Source: Thalassospiraceae bacterium LMO-SO8 (GTDB lineage Bacteria; Pseudomonadota; Alphaproteobacteria; Rhodospirillales; Casp-alpha2). Taken from it: DNA of 64,000 bases. Position 1 is the stretch's first letter. Each line of letters starts with the position of its first letter. The stretch is taken from the NCBI GenBank assembly GCA_031655335.1, contig CP134226.1, positions 3,592,001-3,656,000 on the forward strand. Reading direction: 5' to 3'. Under the pieces are notes generated by a model. The model had not been told where the DNA came from and made no database searches. It was given only the letters and a program-made list of their open reading frames with translations. The position numbers and the translations under genes are program-made. Shown here in pieces: positions 32,966-41,474 of this stretch.

Positions 32966-33454
32966 GTGCTCCATGCGATCAGCCTTAGCATCGGCTTGGC
33001 CGCGCTCTGGTGGCTGCTATCGGGCTATACGATTCCCCTGATCCTGGCCTTCGGCGCGGGCTCCGTCGCCCTGGTCGTGTTCATCGCCCACCGCATGGAC
33101 GTGGTCGACCACGAAGGCCATCCCATCCACGTCACCTGGCGCTGGCTGACCTACCTGCCCTGGCTGGGCAAGGAGATCGTCATGGCCAACATCGACGTGG
33201 TGAAGGCCGTTCTGTCGCCCAAGGGCCGAGTCCACACCTCGGTCCTGCGCACCAAGGCGACGCAGAAGACGGAACTGGGCCATGTCATCTACGCCAATTC
33301 CATCACCCTCACGCCGGGCACGGTGACCCTCGCCGTCGAGGACGGGGTAATGATCGTCCACGCGCTGACGCGGGGTGCGGCCGACGGGCTGAAGTCCGGC
33401 GAGATGGACCGCCGCTGCACGGCCGTCGAGGGCGCGCCCGGAGAGGACCGCTAG
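32966..33454 (+). CDS. mrpE: Mrp-type Na+/H+ antiporter subunit E
   Basis: A 162-residue MnhE/MrpE protein: an N-terminal pair of helices (IGLAALWWLLSGYTIPLILAFG), then WRWLTYLPWLGKEIVMANIDVVKAVLSP and the soluble tail NSITLTPGTVTLAVEDGVMIVHAL. The GTG at 32966 follows GGGGGA at 8-base spacing. The frame extends upstream to 32822 through the promoter region and is not used. It is the first gene of the ten-gene antiporter operon. Confidence 0.9.
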   Translation: MLHAISLSIGLAALWWLLSGYTIPLILAFGAGSVALVVFIAHRMDVVDHEGHPIHVTWRWLTYLPWLGKEIVMANIDVVKAVLSPKGRVHTSVLRTKATQKTELGHVIYANSITLTPGTVTLAVEDGVMIVHALTRGAADGLKSGEMDRRCTAVEGAPGEDR

Positions 33455-33458
33455 CGCC

Positions 33459-33755
33459 ATGAGCTTCGCCGCCGCCGCCCTCGCCGTTCTGGTCACCATG
33501 GTCCTGGTCCTGGTGCGCGCGCTCAAGGGCCCGACCGTGTTCGACCGCATCCTTGCCGTGAACGCCTTCGGCACGTTGACCGTGCTGCTGATCTCGGTCG
33601 TCGGGTTCCTGCAGGGACGGCCGGAATTCCTCGATCTGGCGCTGGTCTATGCGCTGATCAACTTCATCGGCACCATCGCCGTGACCAAGTTCATCAAGTT
33701 CCGGGACATGGGCCATGGGCAGGAAACCGCCGGTCCCGACGCGGGAGATATCTGA
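33459..33755 (+). CDS. mrpF: Mrp-type antiporter subunit F
   Basis: A 98-residue protein with three helices and the MrpF sequence KGPTVFDRILAVNAFGTLTVLLI and ALVYALINFIGTIAVTKFIK. It is required for assembly of Mrp complexes. It follows mrpE by 4 bases and precedes mrpG by 2. Confidence 0.93.
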   Translation: MSFAAAALAVLVTMVLVLVRALKGPTVFDRILAVNAFGTLTVLLISVVGFLQGRPEFLDLALVYALINFIGTIAVTKFIKFRDMGHGQETAGPDAGDI

Positions 33756-33757
33756 CC

Positions 33758-34114
33758 ATGGCGCTCCCCATTGATCCGATCATCTTCGACATCCTGACCT
33801 GGCTGTTCATTCTGCCGGGGGCGGTGCTCTTGATCATCGGCGGCATCGGCATGATCACCATGCCCGACGTGTTCGCGCGCATGCATCCGGCGGGCATCAT
33901 CGACACGCTCGGCTGCGAACTGATCCTGGTCGGCCTGATGTTCCAGGCCGGGCTGACCATCGTCACGGTCAAGCTGGCCCTGATCCTGGCCTTCATCTTC
34001 TTCACCAGCCCGACGGCGACGCATGCGCTCGCCCGCGCCTGCCTCAATGCCGGCGTCACGCCCCGGGTCGACGAGGAAAAGAGCGCGGCCCTCAGCCGGG
34101 GAGGCCGGCCATAG
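33758..34114 (+). CDS. mrpG: Mrp-type antiporter subunit G
   Basis: A 118-residue MnhG/MrpG protein with three helices: LFILPGAVLLIIGGIGMITMPDVFARMHPAG, then TLGCELILVGLMF and the charged C-terminus. Its TAG stop at 34112-34114 overlaps the presumed ATA start of the next gene, so the same A is needed to end this gene. Confidence 0.93.
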   Translation: MALPIDPIIFDILTWLFILPGAVLLIIGGIGMITMPDVFARMHPAGIIDTLGCELILVGLMFQAGLTIVTVKLALILAFIFFTSPTATHALARACLNAGVTPRVDEEKSAALSRGGRP

Positions 34115-34698
34115 AAAACGTCATCATCATCGTCCTGATGCTCATGATGGGGGCCGTGGGCCTGGCCATCGCGCGCATCCGCGACCTGTTCGCCGTGTCC
34201 ATGCTGTCGGGCATCTTCTCGCTGATCGGCGCCGCCGCCTATGTGGTGCTGGACGCGGTCGACGTCGCCTTCACCGAGGCCGCCGTGGGGGCCGGGATAT
34301 CCACCGTGCTGATGCTCGGCACCCTGGCATTGACCACGCGCAAGGAAAAGCTGGGCGGCGGCAAAAGCAAGAGCACGACCGCGTTTCTGGTCGTCGCCGT
34401 GACCGGCGCCGTGCTGGTCTACGGCACCTTCGACATGCCCCGCTACGGCGACAAGATCGCCGCCATCCATCACCACGTGGTGCCCCGCTATATCGAGAAA
34501 TCGGGCGAGGAAGTGGGCATGCCCAACATCGTCACCAGCGTGCTGGCCAGCTACCGCGGCTATGACACCCTCGGCGAGGTCTTCGTGATCTTCACCGCCG
34601 CCACGGGGGTGCTCGCCATTCTGGGCCGCGCGCGCCGTCGGCGCGAGGACGAGGAAGCGGACGAAGGCGGCTCCGGCGCGAAGGAGACCGCATCATGA
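34111..34698 (+). CDS. DUF4040 / MbhD-MbhE-like antiporter subunit, apparent ATA start
   Basis: A 195-residue membrane protein, if started at ATA (34111), reading (M)ENVIIIVLMLMMGAVGLAIA. The DUF4040 part resembles the C-terminal MrpA / MbhD region (RIRDLFAVSMLSGIFSLIGAA, DVAFTEAAVGAGISTVLMLGTLALT); the second half resembles MbhE (YGTFDMPRYGD, GYDTLGEVFVIFTAATGVLAILG). It replaces the tail of a full MrpA. The ribosome binding site GGGGAGG (34098-34104) is placed 6 bases before ATA but 33 before the first canonical start, ATG 34138. That ATG is the conservative alternative. Confidence 0.8.
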   Translation: MENVIIIVLMLMMGAVGLAIARIRDLFAVSMLSGIFSLIGAAAYVVLDAVDVAFTEAAVGAGISTVLMLGTLALTTRKEKLGGGKSKSTTAFLVVAVTGAVLVYGTFDMPRYGDKIAAIHHHVVPRYIEKSGEEVGMPNIVTSVLASYRGYDTLGEVFVIFTAATGVLAILGRARRRREDEEADEGGSGAKETAS

Positions 34699-35120
34699 TG
34701 CACCGCAAGGTCGTTCTCCGCGTCGTCTCCAAGTTTCTGATTCCGCCGATCCTGCTGTTCGCGCTTTACGTTCAGTTTCACGGCGACTTCGGCCCCGGCG
34801 GCGGGTTTCAGGCGGGCGTGATCTTCGGCTCGGGCTTTATCCTTTACGCGATCCTGTTCGGCGTGGAGACGGTGAAACGCGTGCTGCCGCCCTGGTCGAC
34901 GCGCCTGCTGCTGGTCGTCGGCGTGTTGACCTACGGGCTGACCGGGGTCGCGGGGCTGATCCTGGGCGGCAACTATCTGGACTACAACGTCCTGGCCCAC
35001 GACCCCTTGCACGGACAGCACTACGGCATCCTGATCGTCGAACTGGGCGTCGGCATCACGGTCGCGGCGGCGATGATCACGATCTTCAACGTGTTCGCCG
35101 CCCAATCGGGCGGGGACTGA
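34695..35120 (+). CDS. mrpB: Mrp-type antiporter subunit B (MnhB domain)
   Basis: A 141-residue MnhB protein with four helices: LRVVSKFLIPPILLFALYVQFHGDFGPGGGFQAGVI at the start and GLILGGNYLDYN, then IVELGVGITVAAAMITIFN. It overlaps the preceding gene by 4 bases. The FGPGGGFQAG motif is characteristic of this domain. Confidence 0.93.
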   Translation: MMHRKVVLRVVSKFLIPPILLFALYVQFHGDFGPGGGFQAGVIFGSGFILYAILFGVETVKRVLPPWSTRLLLVVGVLTYGLTGVAGLILGGNYLDYNVLAHDPLHGQHYGILIVELGVGITVAAAMITIFNVFAAQSGGD

Positions 35121-35124
35121 GGCC

Positions 35125-35556
35125 ATGCAGGGGATCGTCGACATCTTCAAGCCGCTGTACGACCTGTGGCTTTCCTTCGAAGCCTTCATGGTCGGCCCGG
35201 CGTCGCCCGGACTGCTCGGCTATTGGATCGTCATCGCGCTGATGATGACCGGGTTCTACATCGTCATCGCCCATGACAACCTAGTGAAGAAGATCGTCGG
35301 CCTGAACGTGTTTCAGGTCTCGGTCTTTCTGTTCTACATCCTGATGGCCAAGGTCACGGGCGGCACGGCGCCGATCCTGGCCGAAGGCATCAAACTATAT
35401 TCCAACCCCCTGCCCCATGTCCTGATCCTGACCGCGATCGTGGTCGGCGTGGCGACCACCGCCCTCGGCCTCGCCCTGGTCGTGCGCATCCGCAACGCCT
35501 ACGACACCATCGAGGATGACGAGATTCTGGCCGTGGAAGAGGAGGAGGACAGGTGA
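35125..35556 (+). CDS. mrpC: Mrp-type antiporter subunit C (NuoK-like)
   Basis: A 143-residue three-helix protein homologous to complex I NuoK: YWIVIALMMTGFYIVIAHDNLVKKIVGLNVFQVSVFLF and ILTAIVVGVATTALGLALVVRI. An N-terminal 40-residue extension precedes the usual first helix. The glutamate typical of NuoK helix 2 is represented by Q/E positions I cannot assign exactly. It overlaps mrpD by 4 bases. Confidence 0.9.
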   Translation: MQGIVDIFKPLYDLWLSFEAFMVGPASPGLLGYWIVIALMMTGFYIVIAHDNLVKKIVGLNVFQVSVFLFYILMAKVTGGTAPILAEGIKLYSNPLPHVLILTAIVVGVATTALGLALVVRIRNAYDTIEDDEILAVEEEEDR

Positions 35557-37091
35557 CCGCCTTCTACGCCTATTTCCTGTCGCTGCCCTTTGCCGCCGCG
35601 ATCGAACCGCACCTGCCCATCTTGCAGGTCGTCGTGCCGCTTCTGTGCGCGCCGGTCTGCGTGCTGCTGCGCGACGCCAAGCTGAGCTGGCTGTGGGCGA
35701 CGATCGTCACCTGGGTCGCCTTCTTCATCGCCCTGGTCCTGCTGGGCAAGGTGCTGGCCAGCGGCCTGATCATCTATGAACTCGGCAGTTGGCCGGCGCC
35801 CTGGGGCATCGAATACCGCATCGATGCGGCCAACGCCCTGGTCCTGGTCATCGTCACGGCGATCGCCGCCGTCACCCTGCCCTACGCCAAGGCAAGCGTG
35901 GAGAAAGAGGTCGCCCGGCCGCGCATCTACCTGTTCTACCTGATGTACATGCTGTGCATGACGGGCCTGCTCGGCATCACGACCACGGCGGACGCCTTCA
36001 ACCTGTTCGTGTTCCTGGAAATCTCGTCCCTGTCGAGCTACGTGCTGATCAGCCTGGGCCGCAACCGCCGCGCCCTGACGGCATCCTACCGCTATCTGAT
36101 CATGGGCACCCTGGGGGCGACCTTCTACATCATCGGCGTCGGCATGATGTACATGATGACGGGTTCGCTCAACATGGCCGATCTGGCGACGCTGCTGCCG
36201 GCCGTGGACCACACGCGCACGGTGCTCGCCGCCTTCGCCTTCGTGGTGGTCGGCCTGGGGCTGAAGCTCGCGATGTTCCCGCTGCACACCTGGCTGCCCA
36301 ACGCCTATGCCTTCGCCCCCTCGGCGGTCACCGTGTTCCTCGCCTCGACGGCGACCAAGGTCGCGATCTATGCCTTGCTGCGCCTCGTCTTCACCGTGTT
36401 CGGCGGCACCGACCTGTTCATCGGCACGGACATCAGGCTGATGCTGATCGTCGTCGCCCTGGTCGGCATGTTCGCGGGTGCCTTCGTCGCGATCTTCCAG
36501 ACCGACGTGAAACGCATGCTGGCCTATTCCAGCGTGTCGCAGGTCGGCTACATGGTGCTGGGCATCGGCATGGCCACCGCGGCGGGCCTGACCGGGGGCA
36601 TCGTCCATCTGTTCAACCATGCCGTCATGAAGGGCGCCGCCTTCATGGCCGTGGGCGCCATGTTCTACGTCGTCGGGTCGGTCAAGCTCGACGACCTTGC
36701 CGGCATCGGCAAACGCATGCCGGTAACCACCGCGGTGTTCCTGGTCGCCGGCCTGTCGTTGATCGGCACGCCGCTGACGGTCGGCTTCATTTCCAAATGG
36801 CAGTTAGTGCAGGCTTCCCTCGCCCTCGGCTGGTGGTATGTCGCGGCGGGCATCCTGCTGTCGTCGCTGCTTGCCATCGTCTACGTCTGGCGGGTGGTCG
36901 AAGTCGCTTATCTCAAGGCCCCGCCCGAAGGCGCCGTCCGGCGCAGTGAGGCGCCGCTGTCCATGATGGTGCCGATGATCGTGCTGGCCGCCGCCACCAT
37001 CTGGTTCGGCATCGACGGCGACACCACCCTGCGCATCGCCGGTGAGGCGGCCAACGCCCTCATGGGTCCCGCCAGTGGAGGCAAGCCATGA
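35553..37091 (+). CDS. mrpD: Mrp-type antiporter subunit D, first of three large subunits
   Basis: A 512-residue proton-conducting transporter of the NuoL/M/N family with about 14 helices. Characteristic segments are FVFLEISSLSSYVLISLG (helix with the conserved Glu), GLKLAMFPLHTWLPNAYAFAPSAV (conserved Lys and broken helix), TDVKRMLAYSSVSQVGYMVLG and the second Lys region LFNHAVMKGAAFM. It overlaps the next gene by 4 bases. Confidence 0.93.
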   Translation: MTAFYAYFLSLPFAAAIEPHLPILQVVVPLLCAPVCVLLRDAKLSWLWATIVTWVAFFIALVLLGKVLASGLIIYELGSWPAPWGIEYRIDAANALVLVIVTAIAAVTLPYAKASVEKEVARPRIYLFYLMYMLCMTGLLGITTTADAFNLFVFLEISSLSSYVLISLGRNRRALTASYRYLIMGTLGATFYIIGVGMMYMMTGSLNMADLATLLPAVDHTRTVLAAFAFVVVGLGLKLAMFPLHTWLPNAYAFAPSAVTVFLASTATKVAIYALLRLVFTVFGGTDLFIGTDIRLMLIVVALVGMFAGAFVAIFQTDVKRMLAYSSVSQVGYMVLGIGMATAAGLTGGIVHLFNHAVMKGAAFMAVGAMFYVVGSVKLDDLAGIGKRMPVTTAVFLVAGLSLIGTPLTVGFISKWQLVQASLALGWWYVAAGILLSSLLAIVYVWRVVEVAYLKAPPEGAVRRSEAPLSMMVPMIVLAAATIWFGIDGDTTLRIAGEAANALMGPASGGKP

Positions 37092-38674
37092 CCGGACTTC
37101 TTGCCGGCTGGGCGCCGGGCGACGCCCTGATCCTGGCCCTCGTCATTCCGGTCATCGGGGCCTTTCTGGTGTTGGCCCTTGGCCGTTGGGAAAACGCCCG
37201 CGACGGCGCCAGCCTGCTGACCGCCGCCTGCCTGTTCTACGTGGTTGCCCAATTCTACCCCATCGTCGCGGCCGGCGGCCGGCCCGACATCGTGCTGTTC
37301 GACATGGTGCCGGGGCTGTCGATCCGCCTGACGCTGGAACCGCTCGGCATGATCTTCGCGGGCATCGCCAGCTTCCTGTGGATCATCACGACGCTGTACG
37401 CCATCGGCTACATGCGCGGCCATCACGAGGAAAACCAGACCCGGTTCTTCTTCTTCTTCGCCATCGCCATCGCCTCGGCCATCGGCGTCGCCCTGGCCGG
37501 CAACATGCTGACCTTGTTCGTGTTCTACGAAGTACTGTCGATCTCCACCTTCCCACTGGTTGCCCATCACGGGACCGAGGAAGCCAAGCGCTCGGGCCGG
37601 ATCTATCTCGGCATCCTGCTGTCGACCTCCATCGGCTTCCTGTTGTTCGGCATGATCTGGACCTGGCAGGTCGCCGGGACCCTGGATTTCGTCCGGGGCG
37701 GCGTGTTCAACGCCGAACAGGCCCAGGGCCCGATGATCGCGGTGTTGCTGGCGCTCTACGCCTTCGGCATCGGCAAGGCGGCGCTCATGCCGTTCCACCG
37801 CTGGCTGCCGGCGGCCATGGTCGCGCCGACCCCGGTCTCGGCCCTGCTGCACGCGGTCGCGGTCGTCAAGGCGGGCGTGTTCTCCGTGGTCAAGGTCATC
37901 GTCTACATCTTCGGGATCGACATCCTGAACGCCGCACCCGGCACGGATTTCCTCATCTACGTCGCGGGCTTCACCATCATCGCCGCCTCCGTCGTGGCGC
38001 TGCGCCAGGACAACCTGAAACGGCGGCTGGCCTATTCCACGGTCAGCCAGTTGTCCTACGTGGTGATCGCGGCGGCGATCCTGACCCCGATCTCGGTGGC
38101 CGGCGCCGCGATCCATATTGCGGCCCATGCGTTCGGCAAAATCACCCTGTTCTTCGCCGCCGGCGCGATCATGGTCACGTCGAACAAGACGGAGGTCAGC
38201 CAGCTCAACGGGATCGGCCGGCGCATGCCGCTGACCATGACCGCCTTCGCCCTTGGCGCGCTCAGCATGATCGGGCTGCCGCCGACGGCGGGTTTCGTAT
38301 CCAAGTGGTTCATCCTGCAAGGCGCCGCCCAGGCGGAGCAATGGACCGCGATCGCGATCATCGTCGCATCGACCCTGCTCAACATGGGCTACTTCATTCC
38401 CATCGTGTATGCCGCCTTCATGAAGCCGGAAGACCGTCCCGAGGGTGAAGCCGCCGCCGGGCACGGCAAGAACGCCGACAAGGCGGCCGCCGACGGGCAT
38501 GACGGTCACGACGACCACGGTCACGATCATCACGCCATCAAGTACGACCACGGCGAAGCCGCCTTCCCCATGGCCTGCGCCATGGCGGTCACCGCGGGCA
38601 TGACCTTCATTCTGTTCCTGAAACCGGACCTGGCCGTCGGCCTGGCCCAGCAGCTGACGGGGATCGCGCCATGA
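37088..38674 (+). CDS. Antiporter-like large subunit 2, with His-rich C-terminal segment
   Basis: A 528-residue NuoL/M-family protein with key helices FVFYEVLSISTFPLVAHHGTEE, GKAALMPFHRWLPAAMVAPTPVSALLHAVAVVKAG and DNLKRRLAYSTVSQLSYVVIA. Near residues 455-485 lies a hydrophilic insertion rich in His, Asp and Lys (GHDGHDDHGHDHHAIKYDHG) that ordinary Mrp or Nuo subunits lack; this may bind metal. It is a second ion-pumping subunit of the complex. It overlaps the next gene by 4 bases. Confidence 0.9.
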   Translation: MTGLLAGWAPGDALILALVIPVIGAFLVLALGRWENARDGASLLTAACLFYVVAQFYPIVAAGGRPDIVLFDMVPGLSIRLTLEPLGMIFAGIASFLWIITTLYAIGYMRGHHEENQTRFFFFFAIAIASAIGVALAGNMLTLFVFYEVLSISTFPLVAHHGTEEAKRSGRIYLGILLSTSIGFLLFGMIWTWQVAGTLDFVRGGVFNAEQAQGPMIAVLLALYAFGIGKAALMPFHRWLPAAMVAPTPVSALLHAVAVVKAGVFSVVKVIVYIFGIDILNAAPGTDFLIYVAGFTIIAASVVALRQDNLKRRLAYSTVSQLSYVVIAAAILTPISVAGAAIHIAAHAFGKITLFFAAGAIMVTSNKTEVSQLNGIGRRMPLTMTAFALGALSMIGLPPTAGFVSKWFILQGAAQAEQWTAIAIIVASTLLNMGYFIPIVYAAFMKPEDRPEGEAAAGHGKNADKAAADGHDGHDDHGHDHHAIKYDHGEAAFPMACAMAVTAGMTFILFLKPDLAVGLAQQLTGIAP

Positions 38675-38946
38675 GCGACACCAGCCCGCGCCCCGAGGGT
38701 GGCGAAAAGCACTGGCTGGTCCGCCCCCGGACCATCCGCAATCTGTGGATCGGCGGCATTATCCTGCTGATCGCCGTGACCATGCTTGATCTTATCGTGC
38801 ACAAGCACGTGTACTTCGGGATCGAGGGCGGCTTCGGTTTCTATTCCTGGTACGGCCTGCTCACCTGCGCGGCCATGGTCGTGATCGCCAAGCTTCTCGG
38901 CCTGTTCCTGAAACGGGAGGATACGTATTATGACGATGCCGATTGA
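38671..38946 (+). CDS. Small two-helix membrane protein of the antiporter operon
   Basis: A 91-residue protein with two hydrophobic helices (NLWIGGIILLIAVTMLDLIV and YSWYGLLTCAAMVVIAKLLGLFL) and acidic ends. It overlaps both neighbours (4 bases with the gene before, 17 with the gene after), so it is translated with the operon. I do not recognise a named subunit; a structural or linker component is likely. Confidence 0.8.
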   Translation: MSDTSPRPEGGEKHWLVRPRTIRNLWIGGIILLIAVTMLDLIVHKHVYFGIEGGFGFYSWYGLLTCAAMVVIAKLLGLFLKREDTYYDDAD

Positions 38947-40645
38947 GTGGCTCGCCCAGTATCCCTTCCCGCCGGCCCTGATCCTGATCCTGGGCGGTCT
39001 CCTGTTACCGCTGCTGCCCACCAGCTTCCGCCCCGCCGCCGTGCTCGGCCTGCCGCTCGCGACGCTGGTCGTGGGCCTCAGCATTCCCGATGGCGTGCTG
39101 CTCTATTATCCGTTCATCGGCTATGAACTTGAACTGGTCCAGGGTGATCGCCTGGGCCGGTTGTTCTCCACCATCTTCTCGATCATGGCTTTCGCGGGCG
39201 GGCTCTACGCCTTCCGCAATTCCAAGATGATGGAGTTGTCGGCCGCCTTCGTCTACGCGGGCGGTGCCGTCGGCGTCGCTTTCGCGGGCGACCTGATCAC
39301 CATGTTCGTGTTCTGGGAAATCATGGCGATCGGCTCGACCCTGGTCATCTGGTCGGCCCGCACCAAGGCGTCGCAGGGTGCGGCCATGCGCTACCTCGCG
39401 GTTCACCTATTCGGCGGCGTGGTGCTGATGGCCGGCATCGTCGCCCATGTGGCCACCACGGGGTCGATCGAATTCGCCGCGATCAAGCTGGACGGCATCG
39501 GCGCCTGGCTGATGCTGATCGGCTTCCTGATCAACGCGGGCGCCCCGCCGTTTTCCAGCTGGATCCCCGACGCCTATCCGGAATCCAGCCCCTTCGGCAT
39601 GGTGTTCCTGTCCGCCTTCACGACCAAGACCGCCGTGTTCGTGCTGATCCGCACCTTCGCGGGAGCCGAAGTCCTGATCTATGTCGGCGTCTACATGGCC
39701 TGTTACGGGATCATCTACGCGCTGCTTGAAAACGACATGCGCCGCATCCTCGCCTACTCCATCGTCAACCAGGTCGGGTTCATGATCTGCGGCATCGGCA
39801 TCGGCACGGAAATGGCGCTGAACGGTGCGTCGGCCCATGCCTTCGCGCACATCATCTACAAGGCGCTGCTGATCATGTCGGCGGGGGCCGTCCTGCAACA
39901 GACGGGCAAGCGTAAATGCACGGACCTGGGCGGCCTGTTCCAAAGCATGCCGCTGACCTGCATCTGCGGCACCATCGGGGCGCTTGCCATTTCGTCCTTC
40001 CCTTGGACATCGGGCTTCGTGTCCAAATCCATGATCAACACCGCCGCCGCGACGGAGCATCTGGCCTTCGTGTGGTACATGCTGATGGCCGCCTCGGCCG
40101 GCGTGTTCCTGCACGCAGGCATCAAGTTCCCCTGGTTCGTGTTCTTCCAGAAGGATTCCGGCATGCGCCCGCCCGACCCGGCGTGGAACATGAAGGCGGC
40201 GATGATCTTCTTCGCCTTCCTGTGCATCGCGCTCGGCGTCTATCCGGACCCGCTTTATGCGCTCCTGCCCTACAAGGTCGAGTACGAGCCCTATACCTTC
40301 GCGCATGTCGCCGAGATGTTGCAGTTGCTCCTGTTCTCGGGCCTCGCGTTCTTCCTGCTGCTGCCGATGATGAAGCGCACGCTGACCATCTCGCTCGACT
40401 TCGATTGGTTCTACCGGGTCGCCGGGCCGTTCGTCGTCGGCCGTCTGGTGCAGGGATTGGCCGCCGTCGGCACCGCCGTCGAAGCGACACTGACCAAGAT
40501 GGTGGTCGATACGATCACGGTCATCCGCCGTCACCATGGCCCCGAAGGGTTCATGGCCAAGACCCTGCATCTCAGTTCGATGGTGTTCTGGGTGGTGGCC
40601 GCACTGGCCTTCGTGCTGATCCTGGACTTCGCCCGGGGCGTCTGA
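38930..40645 (+). CDS. Antiporter-like large subunit 3 (MrpD/NuoN-like)
   Basis: A 571-residue large subunit of the same superfamily: FVFWEIMAIGSTLVIWSART, LINAGAPPFSSWIPDAYPESSPFGMVFLSAF, ENDMRRILAYSIVNQVGFMICGIG and FAHIIYKALLIMSAGAVL. The conserved charged residues expected for proton transfer are present (Glu in helix 5 region, Lys in YKALL). It closes the operon at 40645; the convergent transglutaminase gene ends 19 bases further on. Confidence 0.9.
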   Translation: MTMPIEWLAQYPFPPALILILGGLLLPLLPTSFRPAAVLGLPLATLVVGLSIPDGVLLYYPFIGYELELVQGDRLGRLFSTIFSIMAFAGGLYAFRNSKMMELSAAFVYAGGAVGVAFAGDLITMFVFWEIMAIGSTLVIWSARTKASQGAAMRYLAVHLFGGVVLMAGIVAHVATTGSIEFAAIKLDGIGAWLMLIGFLINAGAPPFSSWIPDAYPESSPFGMVFLSAFTTKTAVFVLIRTFAGAEVLIYVGVYMACYGIIYALLENDMRRILAYSIVNQVGFMICGIGIGTEMALNGASAHAFAHIIYKALLIMSAGAVLQQTGKRKCTDLGGLFQSMPLTCICGTIGALAISSFPWTSGFVSKSMINTAAATEHLAFVWYMLMAASAGVFLHAGIKFPWFVFFQKDSGMRPPDPAWNMKAAMIFFAFLCIALGVYPDPLYALLPYKVEYEPYTFAHVAEMLQLLLFSGLAFFLLLPMMKRTLTISLDFDWFYRVAGPFVVGRLVQGLAAVGTAVEATLTKMVVDTITVIRRHHGPEGFMAKTLHLSSMVFWVVAALAFVLILDFARGV

Positions 40646-40663
40646 CCGCGACTGTTCGTCCGA

Positions 40664-41467
40664 CTACTGCTCGTCGATGCGCAGATTGACGTCCATTTCC
40701 TCGAGCCCGCCGCCCGAGCGCAGCCCCCGGATCGGGCAGGCCGTGCCGTAATCGAGCCCGAGCGCCAGCCGGATATAGGCGTCCGTCGCGCATTGATCGT
40801 TGGCCGGATCGAAGCTGACCCAGCCCAACCCCTCAACCAGGGTTTCCGCCCAGGCGTGGCTCGCCAGATGGCTGTCATTGCCCTGCCCCGCCGCCAGGTA
40901 TCCGGATACGTAGCGCGTGGGCAAGCCCAGGTGCCGGGCGGCGGCGATGAACAGATGCGCCTGATCCTGGCACACGCCCTTGCCGGCGGCCAGCGCCTCG
41001 GAAGCCTTGGTCTCCACCGTGGTCTGACCGGCCTGATATTCCACGGCCTCGGCCACCGCGGCCATCAATGCATGGCCCGCGGCAAGCGCCCCCTGCGATT
41101 CAAGAACCTTGGCGATCGGCTTGGCGAACTTGCGGATTCCGTCATCGGCATCCGTGTAGTCCGTCGGCGTGAGAAAGATATAAGGCGGCAGCCCGTCGTC
41201 CATGGGCAGGATGCCGTTGGTATCCGACGTCGTGATCTCGCCGCTGACGGTGACGCGCACCTCGTCGTGCTCCCCGTCAAAGGTCGCGACGTGGACATGG
41301 TTGTCGAAACCGTCGATCCATGGAGTCAGCCGCCCGCTCGCCGTGATCTCCCAGTGGCGGACCCGCTGGCACAGGTCGGCGCGCGGCGTCATCCGAATGT
41401 ACTGAATCGAATGGGTCGCCGCTTCCGCGAACTTGAACTGGGTGACGTGCTTGACGGTCAGATGCAT
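40664..41467 (-). CDS. Transglutaminase-like cysteine protease family protein
   Basis: A 267-residue protein. An N-terminal beta region (MHLTVKHVTQFKFAEAATHS) is followed by the transglutaminase core with catalytic Cys in AAGKGVCQDQAHLFIAAARH, His in NDSHLASHAWAETLV and Asp in WVSFDPANDQC. The family probably acts as a peptidase or amidase. It is the third member of the conserved ATP-grasp / alpha-E / transglutaminase cassette, 7 bases after the alpha-E gene. The start at 41467 gives the standard family N-terminus. Confidence 0.9.
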   Translation of the reverse strand: MHLTVKHVTQFKFAEAATHSIQYIRMTPRADLCQRVRHWEITASGRLTPWIDGFDNHVHVATFDGEHDEVRVTVSGEITTSDTNGILPMDDGLPPYIFLTPTDYTDADDGIRKFAKPIAKVLESQGALAAGHALMAAVAEAVEYQAGQTTVETKASEALAAGKGVCQDQAHLFIAAARHLGLPTRYVSGYLAAGQGNDSHLASHAWAETLVEGLGWVSFDPANDQCATDAYIRLALGLDYGTACPIRGLRSGGGLEEMDVNLRIDEQ

Positions 41468-41474
41468 GACGCAC

